DNA from: Sphingomonas montanisoli
GTDB taxonomy: Bacteria; Pseudomonadota; Alphaproteobacteria; Sphingomonadales; Sphingomonadaceae
DNA length: 64,000 bases
Direction of reading: 5' to 3'
Assembly (NCBI RefSeq): GCF_008274695.1
Contig: NZ_VTOU01000004.1
Location: forward strand, 62,001-126,000
Shown: in pieces, positions 55,261 through 63,027 of the stretch
Position numbering within the stretch: the stretch's first letter is position 1
How the letters are laid out: each line of letters starts with the position of its first letter
The notes under the pieces: model-generated
Database searches by the model: none
Seen by the model: the letters and a program-made list of their open reading frames with translations, nothing else
What the model was told of the DNA's origin: nothing
Made by a program: the position numbers and the translations under genes

Positions 55261-56733
55261 TCAATCCATCCGGACCCAGATGCTCTTGGTGTTGAGGTAG
55301 CTGGCGACGTGTTCGTAGCCGCCTTCGCGGCCGAAGCCGGACATCTTGTAGCCGCCGAAGGGGACCGAGGGGTCCATCGCGAAATAGTGGTTCACCCAGA
55401 CGGTGCCCGATTTGATGCGGTTGGCGGTCGACAGGCCGACGGTGATATCCTTGGTCCAGACGCCACCCGCGAGGCCGAAGCGCGATGCGTTGGCGCGGGC
55501 GATCACCTCTTCCTGCGTATCGAACACCATGATCGAGGCGACGGGGCCGAAGATCTCCTCACGCGCGATGCGCATGTCGTCATTGACGTCGGCGAAGACG
55601 GTGGGGGCGACCCAGTGGCCGGTGTCGAGGCCGCCATCGGTGACGCGCGCGCCACCCGCAACGAGGCGGGCACCTTCGGTCGGGCCGTGATCGAGATAGT
55701 CCTGCACGCGGGTATATTGTTTGGCCGAGACGAGCGGGCCGACCTGCGTCGTGGGATCGAGGCTGGGGCCGATCTTCATCGCCGAGGCGAAGGCGGCGAC
55801 ACCGGCGACGACCTCCTCATAGACGCCGCGCTGGACGAACAGGCGGGTGCCGGCGGCGCAGACCTGCCCCGAATTGTTGAACACGCCGATCGCGGCGGCG
55901 GGGATGGCGCGGGTGAGATCGGCGTCGTTGAAGATGATGTTGGGGGACTTGCCGCCCAGCTCCATCGTGACGCGCTTCACGGTGCCGGCCGACGCCTGAA
56001 TGATCCGCTGCCCGGTCTCGCAGCTTCCGGTGAAGCTGATCTTGTCGATGTCGGGGTGGTTGGAGAGCGCGGCGCCCGTCGCGCCCATGCCGGTGACGAT
56101 GTTGACGACGCCTGCGGGGATGCCGGCCTCCAGGCACAGTTTGCCGAAGGCGAGGGGGCTGAGCGAGGCGTCCTCGGCGGGCTTCAGCACCACGGTGCAG
56201 CCCGCGGCGAGGGCGGGGGCGATCTTCCACACCGCGCTGAACAGCGGGCCGTTCCACGGAATGATCGCGCCGACGACGCCGATCGGCTCGCGCACCGTAT
56301 AGGTGAACAGATCGACGGGCGCTGAATTGTGGATCGTCTCACCGTGGATCGCGGTGGCGAGGCCGGCGAAGTGGCGGATCGCGCGCAGGACGAGATCGCG
56401 GAGACCCCGGGCGGCCGTGATCGGGCGGCCCATTTCGAGTGTGTCGAGCAGGGCGAGATCGTCGAAGTCGCGATCGATCAGGTCGGCGAGGCGCAGGAGC
56501 ATCGCCTGACGCTCGGCGGGCTTCACCTTGGCCCAACTGCCTTCGAGCGCGCGGCGCGCGGCGGCAACGGCGCGATCGACATCGGCTTCGGCCCCCAGAG
56601 GGATGTCGGCAAGCTTCGCACCGGTGTTCGGATTGAGCGTGTCGAAACGCTCGCCGGAGATGGCGTCGACGAACTGGCCGTCGATCAGGAGACCCTTGGG
56701 CGTGCCCGCGATGAGGGCGGCGTGATCGGTCAT
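55261..56733 (-). CDS. NAD(P)-dependent aldehyde dehydrogenase
   Basis: A 490-residue aldehyde dehydrogenase. Glu258 (TMELGGKSPN) and nucleophile Cys292 (NNSGQVCAAG) are in place. IPWNGPLF and the KPAE motif (Lys184) bind the coenzyme. The ATG at 56733 has AAGGA upstream; a ten-codon longer frame overlaps the preceding gene and is rejected. It follows the MFS gene after a ten-base gap, so an alcohol oxidised by the periplasmic PQQ enzymes or a related aldehyde could be its substrate after import. Confidence 0.94.
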   Translation of the reverse strand: MTDHAALIAGTPKGLLIDGQFVDAISGERFDTLNPNTGAKLADIPLGAEADVDRAVAAARRALEGSWAKVKPAERQAMLLRLADLIDRDFDDLALLDTLEMGRPITAARGLRDLVLRAIRHFAGLATAIHGETIHNSAPVDLFTYTVREPIGVVGAIIPWNGPLFSAVWKIAPALAAGCTVVLKPAEDASLSPLAFGKLCLEAGIPAGVVNIVTGMGATGAALSNHPDIDKISFTGSCETGQRIIQASAGTVKRVTMELGGKSPNIIFNDADLTRAIPAAAIGVFNNSGQVCAAGTRLFVQRGVYEEVVAGVAAFASAMKIGPSLDPTTQVGPLVSAKQYTRVQDYLDHGPTEGARLVAGGARVTDGGLDTGHWVAPTVFADVNDDMRIAREEIFGPVASIMVFDTQEEVIARANASRFGLAGGVWTKDITVGLSTANRIKSGTVWVNHYFAMDPSVPFGGYKMSGFGREGGYEHVASYLNTKSIWVRMD

Positions 56734-56743
56734 TTGGTAATCC

Positions 56744-58078
56744 TTACAGGGCTTCGACGGCATTCCGCATCGAGCGGCGGCCGAGCGCGAACAGCAATGC
56801 CGAGGGGAGCAGCACGACGAATATGGTGATGACGAGCGACATGCCCACCAGCTTCTCGTCGCCCAGCACCTTGTCGGTGATGAGACCCACGGTGGCGGGG
56901 CCGCCCGCCAACGCGATCAGGCCGGTGACGAGGACGTAGAGCGCGGAGACGCGGCCGCGCAGGCGCGGGGCGGTAACGACCTGCACCACCGTCGGGCCCA
57001 TGCTGGCGGCGGCGAGGACGAGCGCCATGAACAGGCCGTAGAGAATGACGGTCACCCACGGGTTTGACACGAGGAAGGCGACGACGCCGAGCGGGGCGGC
57101 GATGATCACCGCGCCCATGCACCACAGGAGATGTGCGTCACGACGGCCGGCCTTGAACATCCGATCGACCGCCCAGCCATGCACCGGCATCAAAGCGGCA
57201 GCGAGGATCTGGGTAACGCCGAGGACCGGGCCGATCTGCGCGGGTGTCCAGCCGTGGACGCGGGCGAGGAAGCTGGGGGTCCACAGCTGGAAGCCGATCG
57301 TGCAGGCATAGGTGAGGCCGAAGCCGAGGAATGTCGCGACGGCGAGCGGCTTGTGCGCCTTCAGGAAGGTCCACGCCTCGCCATAGCCGGCGCCTTGGTC
57401 GATCGAGGTCTTCTTGCGGCGGATAGGCTCACGGAAGAGGAATACGAGCAGCGCGAGCAGGATGCCGGGTGCGCCGGTGATGATGAACACCTCCTGCCAC
57501 GGCTGGAGCGCGCCGAGGATCGGCCAGACCGAGCCGCCGCCCTGCATCACGGCCGACACGATCGGCCCGCCGACGAGGAACACCACGCCCGCGCCCATCA
57601 CGCCGCCCATGATGAAGATCGACATGGCGAGGCCGACCTTGTGCGGGGGGAAACTGTCCCCCACCACCGAATAGCTGCCGGTCGAGAAACCGGATTCGCC
57701 GACGCCGACGCCAGCGCGCGATATGGCCAGCATCGCGAAGCTGGAGGCCAGGCCGCACGAGGCGGCGGCGATGCTCCAGATCGTGACTGACAGCCACAGG
57801 ATCACGCGGCGGCTGTAGCGATCGAGCGCCATGCCGACGGGCAGCGCGCAGATGCAGAACAGGAAGGCGAAGGCGGGACCTTGCAGCAGGCTGATCTGCA
57901 GATCGGACAGGCCGAGATCGGCTTTGATCGGGCCGACCATCAGCGCCATGATGTTCCGGTCGGTCAGCGACAATATGTAGAGCAGGAAGAGGATCGCGAC
58001 CGTAAGCCAGCCCATCGCGGGCGAGGGGTAGGCGGCGGCGTCCTGTTCGGACGCGGGGGAATCGGCGGGCGCGATCAT
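56744..58078 (-). CDS. MFS transporter (spinster-like/aromatic acid type)
   Basis: A 444-residue membrane transporter with twelve helices. The motif after helix 2 is GMALDRYSRR, and helix 1 carries LSLTDRNIMALMV. This is the general pattern of spinster-like MFS proteins common next to catabolic genes in sphingomonads. The ATG at 58078 follows GGAGAG with nine bases between. The frame stays open into the repeat upstream, but there is no ribosome-binding site there. A copy of the shared operator is 40 bases upstream of the start. Confidence 0.92.
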   Translation of the reverse strand: MIAPADSPASEQDAAAYPSPAMGWLTVAILFLLYILSLTDRNIMALMVGPIKADLGLSDLQISLLQGPAFAFLFCICALPVGMALDRYSRRVILWLSVTIWSIAAASCGLASSFAMLAISRAGVGVGESGFSTGSYSVVGDSFPPHKVGLAMSIFIMGGVMGAGVVFLVGGPIVSAVMQGGGSVWPILGALQPWQEVFIITGAPGILLALLVFLFREPIRRKKTSIDQGAGYGEAWTFLKAHKPLAVATFLGFGLTYACTIGFQLWTPSFLARVHGWTPAQIGPVLGVTQILAAALMPVHGWAVDRMFKAGRRDAHLLWCMGAVIIAAPLGVVAFLVSNPWVTVILYGLFMALVLAAASMGPTVVQVVTAPRLRGRVSALYVLVTGLIALAGGPATVGLITDKVLGDEKLVGMSLVITIFVVLLPSALLFALGRRSMRNAVEAL

Positions 58079-58117
58079 TCTTGTGTCTCTCCTATGCGCG
58101 AGCATAGGCCACAATTT

Positions 58118-58131
58118 TGCACGATAGGTCA
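58118..58131. promoter_or_regulatory. Copy of shared operator (MFS-aldehyde dehydrogenase operon)
   Basis: TGCACGATAGGTCA, with flanks CAATTT and ATAT, lies 40 bases upstream of the MFS ATG. On the minus strand a -35-like TTGACC overlaps its end, as at 43.7 kb. The two sites share 12 of 14 core bases plus flanks. Confidence 0.55.
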
Positions 58132-58149
58132 ATATGTGTGTGCGGGCAG

Positions 58150-58282
58150 ATCCTCTCCCGGAGGGAGAGGGGGACCGCGCCGAAGGCGTGGTGGAGAGGT
58201 ATTGGCCGGTAACGGTATTGGCGTGTGTGGAGAATACCCCTCCACCGGCTGCGCCGGTCCCCCTCCCCCTCCGGGGGAGGAC
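58150..58282. repeat. Composite intergenic repeat, copy E
   Basis: Outer arms CCTCTCCCGGAGGGAGAGG and CCCTCCCCCTCCGGGGGAGG enclose a left module ACCGCGCCGAAGGCGTGGT and a right module ACCGGCTGCGCCGGT. The central spacer is longer and less paired than in the other copies. It lies just upstream of the MFS operon promoter. Confidence 0.75.
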
Positions 58283-58294
58283 CGTCTGTTTTTG

Positions 58295-58484
58295 GTCCTT
58301 CCCCGTCAGGGAGCGCGAGGTTGAACATGCCCCCGGCATGTTCAAGGATCGTCCGGGGGACGATCCGACCTCGCACTGTGGCGCTGAAAGCGACGGAGGG
58401 GGAGGACACGACAAACCTGTGGTTCATCGCATCCTCCCCCTCCGTCAGCATGCGCTGACACCTCCCCCTGGCGGGGGAGGATTT
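58295..58484. repeat. Composite intergenic repeat, copy F, with a nested 60-bp hairpin insert
   Basis: The outer left arm (CCTTCCCCGTCAGGGAG) and right arm (CCTCCCCCTGGCGGGGGAGG) match the family, with the right-hand GTCAGCATGCGCTGAC module. Between the left arm and the GGCGCTGAAAGCG module sits an extra block at 58315-58374. It has an outer stem GCGAGGT/ACCTCGC enclosing two hairpins, TTGAACATGCC/GGCATGTTCAA and GGATCGTCC/GGACGATCC, so the block folds as a three-way junction. No other copy in the window has it. Confidence 0.8.
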
Positions 58485-58491
58485 ATGTTCC

Positions 58492-60249
58492 TTACTCCGC
58501 CGCCTGAGCCTCGGCGAAGGCTTCGTGCGTCTCATGCCCTGCGATGCGGCCTGGATAGGCGCCGGTGAACGAGCCGCCGTCGAAGATCGGCTCGCCGTGG
58601 ACCATCGTCATGCGCATCGGCGCGGCGTCGCGGGTGTAGCGATAGCCACGGCCGCCCGAGCCGTCCGGCACGTCGAACTCCTTGATCATCGGGCGACGCT
58701 CGACCTCGTCAATGTTCCAGATCGCGATGTCGGCGGTCTTGCCTTCGGCGATGTGGCCACGATCGGTGAAGCCGAAGAAGTTGGCGAGCTTGCCGGTCAG
58801 GTTGTAAACCGCCTGTTCGATCGTCAGCCAGTCATTGTCGCGGGCGAAGGTGGTGATCATGTTGATGTGATCGCCGATGCCGCACAGCATCTGGGCATGG
58901 GCGCCCGAGTCCGAGATGTTGCCGAGGGCGTTCTCATCCTTGAACAGGTTGATGATCTGCTCCATCGACGCCTTGGACATGCCGTAGCCGAGCGTCGAGC
59001 CGATGCCGTTGTCCAGCACCCAATCGGCCAGCACGTCCGACGGGTGGGCATTGTCCTTGCGGGCGTCGATCACGTCCTGGAACGTGACTTCCGAGCCGTA
59101 GGGCCCGACGCGATACTGGCTGTCGCGCATGATGACGCTTTCGGGGCGACGGAACATCGCCTGCGGGTACATCTCCTCCCACGACTGGCGCGCACGCTCG
59201 CGCCATTCTTCGGACTGGAGCAGTTCGAGCTTCTTGGCGGTGTTGGTCTCCTCGGCGACTTCGACCCAGGCGAGCAGGTTGGTCTGGCCGAAGGTGAGCG
59301 GCGAATTGAAGTTGATCATCGTCGCGGGGGCGACATGGGTGAAGCCGGTGTAGAGCGGATAGCCCTCGGCCTTGTAGCGCTCATGTTCCTCGACCAGCGG
59401 GGCGACCTTGCCGAGCTGATAGGTGAGGGTGGGGACGCCGGCCCACTGGGTCTTGAACTTGCGGTCCTTCACCAGCGGCACGAGGCGCTGCATGTCCTCG
59501 ACACCTGTGAAGCGCTGGAAGATCGAGATGATGACCTCGAACGTCTTGCCGGGGAATTCGTCGAGCACGTCGAACAGCGCCGAGAATTCCTTGTCGTCGG
59601 CGAGGAGCGACGGGACCGGATTGCCCTGCCCATCATAATCCATCGTGTTCGACGAGAAGCCGCACGCGCCGGCCTTCAGCGCTTCGCGCAGCATGTCGGC
59701 CATCACGCGAATCTCTTCGTCGTTCGCGGCGCGCTTGGTCGCATCGATGCCCATTGCGGCGAGGCGCAGCGCCTGGTGGCCGCAGAAGAACTCGAAGTTG
59801 ATCGGAACCTTGAGGTTGCGCAGCATCGAGTCGCGATACTCGCCCCAGGTCTTCCAGTCCCACGGCAGCTGCGAGTGGAACGGCTCGAGAGGGATATCTT
59901 CGAAGAAGGAGAAGATGCCGATCATGGCATCCTTGGCTTCCTTGGTCGGGTGGACCGGCGCGGCGCCGAAGCCGCAATTGCCGTTGACGGTGGTGGTAAT
60001 GCCATAGCCCGGCAGCGGGAACATGTTGGGCATCCACCACATCGGCGCGTCATAATGGTTGTGCGTTTCGATGAAACCCGGGGTCACGTAGCAGCCGGTC
60101 GCGTCGACGACGCGCTCCACGCCCTCGCGCTCGATCGTCTCGGCGACCTTGACGATCTTGCCGCCGGCGATGCGCACGTCCGCCTTGAACGCCGGCTTGT
60201 TCTGCCCGTCGATGACGGTGCCGTTCTTGATCAGGATATTGTAGCTCAT
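58492..60249 (-). CDS. N-acyl-D-amino-acid deacylase family amidohydrolase
   Basis: A 585-residue metal-dependent amidohydrolase of the D-aminoacylase group. FIETHNHYDA gives His63 and His65 as metal ligands. GNCGFGAAP carries the Cys92 used as a ligand in D-aminoacylases, and the catalytic aspartate is in SDSGAHAQ. Members remove acyl groups from N-acyl-D-amino acids or open related amides, and many in sphingomonads are uncharacterised. It is a single gene with its own 186-bp upstream gap and would fit with the M20 hydrolase if the growth substrate is an N-acyl conjugate. Confidence 0.9.
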   Translation of the reverse strand: MSYNILIKNGTVIDGQNKPAFKADVRIAGGKIVKVAETIEREGVERVVDATGCYVTPGFIETHNHYDAPMWWMPNMFPLPGYGITTTVNGNCGFGAAPVHPTKEAKDAMIGIFSFFEDIPLEPFHSQLPWDWKTWGEYRDSMLRNLKVPINFEFFCGHQALRLAAMGIDATKRAANDEEIRVMADMLREALKAGACGFSSNTMDYDGQGNPVPSLLADDKEFSALFDVLDEFPGKTFEVIISIFQRFTGVEDMQRLVPLVKDRKFKTQWAGVPTLTYQLGKVAPLVEEHERYKAEGYPLYTGFTHVAPATMINFNSPLTFGQTNLLAWVEVAEETNTAKKLELLQSEEWRERARQSWEEMYPQAMFRRPESVIMRDSQYRVGPYGSEVTFQDVIDARKDNAHPSDVLADWVLDNGIGSTLGYGMSKASMEQIINLFKDENALGNISDSGAHAQMLCGIGDHINMITTFARDNDWLTIEQAVYNLTGKLANFFGFTDRGHIAEGKTADIAIWNIDEVERRPMIKEFDVPDGSGGRGYRYTRDAAPMRMTMVHGEPIFDGGSFTGAYPGRIAGHETHEAFAEAQAAE

Positions 60250-60435
60250 CGCAGCCTCTCCACTGGCCGCCCGGGCTCTCGACCCGGACGGACGACACGA
60301 TAACAGATTTGGCGATGCGGCCGAAGCGACCGCTCGCCGATTCGTATCGGAGAGTTCTCCGTTTAGGTCAAGGCGCGCATTTTGCGCGTTTCGCGGGGTA
60401 AGCTGCCGGCGTCGTCGGGGGACGCGAAATGGCCC

Positions 60436-61452
60436 TCAGGATAATTCGCTCATCCAGCCGACCCAGCGGCGACGTGCGGTGAGGACGCCTTCGTCCGGAT
60501 TCGCCTGGACCTCGCGCCGATAGGCGCCGGGCGCGCGGCCGTTCACTTCGGAAAAGACGCGGCTCATATGCGCTTCGCTCGCGAAGCCGAATTGCTGGGC
60601 GAGTTCGCCGAGGCCGGCGGTCGATCCATCTTCGATCGCTGCCCGGATCGCCTCGAGACGACGCATCTGGACCAGCCGCGCGATCCCGCCCTGCCGGTCG
60701 TAGAGCCGATAGAGCGAGGAGCGCGATATGCCGGTCGCGTCGCTGATCGTCGCCGCGGACAGCCGGCGATCGGCAAGGTGGCGTGCGATATAGCTTTCGA
60801 CCGACTGACGGCGCAGCAAGTTCTGCTGGCGCGTCTCCGATCCGGGGCGCGAATAACCGGCGAGCGCGATCGCCAGCAGATCGACCAGCACGCGCGACAG
60901 ATTGGGCATCGCCGCCGTCGCGATACCGGGCGCGCGATGTGCGAGCGAGGCGAGGAAATCGATGAGGATCAGGGTCGATGGCGGCCGCAGGACCATCCCG
61001 TGCAGGCTGGCGGGATCGTCGACGATCGCTTCGACCAGATGGCGTGCGATGCTGACGGTAAGATAGTGCGCACCGACCGCCTGGGTGCGCGTGGCCATGC
61101 TGGTATCGAGCAGGACGACGTTGCCCGCGCCTGCCCGGTCGAAGCGGCTTTCCGGGCTGCCGATGATTTCACCGTCGATCATCGCATAGAGCACGAAATG
61201 ATCGAAGCCGTCGGAGGCGACCCGCTCGGTGCGCGAGTGGATGAGGCCATCGAGGCGGCGATCGAACAGCAGCATATTGCCCAGGCGCCAGGCGGTGACA
61301 TGCGCGTGGAACGGGCCTTCGGCGCGTTCGACATCCGAACCATTGGCGTAAAGCTGCCGATATTCGTCGAAGGCGAGATCGGGATCGCGACCTTCGCTGG
61401 AGAACGTAAATCCATTGCCCACGTTGGCAGGAAGGGAGGGGGCCGCGATCAT
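60436..61452 (-). CDS. AraC-family transcriptional regulator
   Basis: A 338-residue regulator with an N-terminal AraC_binding_2-like sensing domain (through LILIDFLASLAH) and a C-terminal AraC helix-turn-helix pair. The DNA-binding part includes LSAATISDATGISRSSLYRL and LAQQFGFASEAHMSRVFSEV. Its ATG at 61452 overlaps the stop of the MFS gene by four bases, so both form an operon, and the regulator probably controls that transporter. An effector cannot be proposed. Confidence 0.9.
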   Translation of the reverse strand: MIAAPSLPANVGNGFTFSSEGRDPDLAFDEYRQLYANGSDVERAEGPFHAHVTAWRLGNMLLFDRRLDGLIHSRTERVASDGFDHFVLYAMIDGEIIGSPESRFDRAGAGNVVLLDTSMATRTQAVGAHYLTVSIARHLVEAIVDDPASLHGMVLRPPSTLILIDFLASLAHRAPGIATAAMPNLSRVLVDLLAIALAGYSRPGSETRQQNLLRRQSVESYIARHLADRRLSAATISDATGISRSSLYRLYDRQGGIARLVQMRRLEAIRAAIEDGSTAGLGELAQQFGFASEAHMSRVFSEVNGRAPGAYRREVQANPDEGVLTARRRWVGWMSELS

Positions 61453-62714
61453 GCGTTGTTTCCCGCCAGTTGGCGCCACCCCGCCGAGGCGGACGCTGCC
61501 GAAACCGCCACCAGCACCGCCGATCCGGCAACCAGCAGCAGCAGCGCATAGTCCAGCGCGTGACCATCCCCCGCAATCGCGTCGCTCAGCCAGCCGGTGA
61601 GCCACGGGCCGACCGCATAGCCGAAAGCGGTGGTGACCGCGAGGAACAGCGCGTTGACCGACAGGCGTTCGCGCGGCGGGACCATCAGTTGCAGGCCGAT
61701 CAGCGACGTCGCGGCCGCGATCCCGCCCCCGCCGATCATCACCACCAGCGCCAGGAAAGCCCCCGCCAGCCCGCCTGCGGCATGAAGGCCCGCACACCCC
61801 GCCAGCGCGATCAGCACGCCGCCGATCATCAGCGGAGCGGGGCCGCTGCGCACGAAGCCGGGGCGCGATGCGAACCGGCCCGCCGCGAGGTGGCCGATCG
61901 GGACGCCGACGAGGACGGCGACCCCGGCGAGCATGGCGCTGCCCGCGGTCGAGAGGCCGAACTGGCGATTTAGGATCGACGGCGCCCAGGCGCCGATCGC
62001 CTGCACGATCATCAGCACGCCCGCCGATGCGACCACATGGCCGAGAAAGGTGGAGCGAACCGACCCGATCCAGCGCAGCCCGCTGCCCAGGCCGGGCGTG
62101 GGGACATGTGCCTCCGCCGCCCGGCGCGACATGCGCCAGAGCAGGAGCGCGAGCAGCAGGTTGGGCAGCAGCAGCACGATGCTGGCGATCCGCCATGGCG
62201 CGATCGCAAGCGTGAGGCTGCCGAGGCCGAGCAGCAACGCTCCCCCGATCAGCAATCCGCCGCTGCGGCCCGACGCCGAGCCCGTGGTGAAGGCCGATAT
62301 GGCGAGCGGGGCAGGGGGGGTGATCGACGCCGAGAGCAGCGAGGCGGCGGCGGGAGAGAAGCCGACCTGCGCGATGCCGAAGGCGATGCGACCCGCGACC
62401 AGCCCGGCGAACGTCGCTGCGAGCGCCCCGGCCGCGCTTGCCAGCGACCAGGCGATCAACGAGGCGATCACGATGTGCCAGGCGGAAAAGCGCCCTGCCC
62501 AGATCGCGGCGACGATCGTGCCGATCGCGAAGGGCAGGATCATCGCGGGGCCGATCAGGATGCCGAGTTGCGCATCCGTGAGATTGAAATCGGCGCGTAA
62601 GAGAGGAGCGAAGGCGGACGGGATCGCGCGATCGGCGAACAGGCAGAAGTGCGCCGCGCCCAACCCAAGAACCGCGGGCCACCCCAGCCCGCGACTTTCA
62701 CCATCCACCGCCAT
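61449..62714 (-). CDS. MFS transporter
   Basis: A 421-residue membrane protein with twelve predicted helices. After helix 2 it has AAIWAGRFSAWHIV in place of the usual MFS motif, and HLAAGRFASRPG after helix 8. The first helix includes CLFADRAIPSAFAPLL. It is co-transcribed with the AraC regulator. The substrate is not evident; the protein differs clearly from the MFS proteins at 47 and 57 kb. Confidence 0.88.
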   Translation of the reverse strand: MAVDGESRGLGWPAVLGLGAAHFCLFADRAIPSAFAPLLRADFNLTDAQLGILIGPAMILPFAIGTIVAAIWAGRFSAWHIVIASLIAWSLASAAGALAATFAGLVAGRIAFGIAQVGFSPAAASLLSASITPPAPLAISAFTTGSASGRSGGLLIGGALLLGLGSLTLAIAPWRIASIVLLLPNLLLALLLWRMSRRAAEAHVPTPGLGSGLRWIGSVRSTFLGHVVASAGVLMIVQAIGAWAPSILNRQFGLSTAGSAMLAGVAVLVGVPIGHLAAGRFASRPGFVRSGPAPLMIGGVLIALAGCAGLHAAGGLAGAFLALVVMIGGGGIAAATSLIGLQLMVPPRERLSVNALFLAVTTAFGYAVGPWLTGWLSDAIAGDGHALDYALLLLVAGSAVLVAVSAASASAGWRQLAGNNA

Positions 62715-63027
62715 TTTTTCCCCAATTTCGACCCCGTTCGAATCCGACCGGAAGATGAAAGGCCAAAGGCGTAAACCATTGAGGATACGGACGGGAAGGC
62801 GAAATATGTTCCTTTATGACACAGGCCGTAAACCATTTTGGGGCGTCCCATGAATTGGGATGCACAGACATTCCGCAACTGTTTGCGTTGTTTTACGAGG
62901 CCGGATCCGAAAAGCCGCGGTGAGTATCACCAAAGCGGTATCGGCGAGGGTGCATGGGGTTGATCGCGCCGCGCGCAGGCGATGGCGGTCGGCCTCGAGG
63001 TTCAGCGTAACACGGGGATTTTCTACT
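62715..63027. promoter_or_regulatory. Divergent intergenic region, MFS / autotransporter
   Basis: This 313-bp gap holds promoters in both directions. An 11-base direct repeat CGTAAACCATT occurs at 62770-62780 and 62827-62837, a spacing of 57 bases start to start, and may be a regulator site. GGGGA precedes the autotransporter start. No gene is seen in it. Confidence 0.5.

Noticed and set aside
42371-58484. Possible CRISPR array
   Set aside because: Repeats are palindromic and intergenic, 0.5-8 kb apart, with no regular short spacers and no cas genes.
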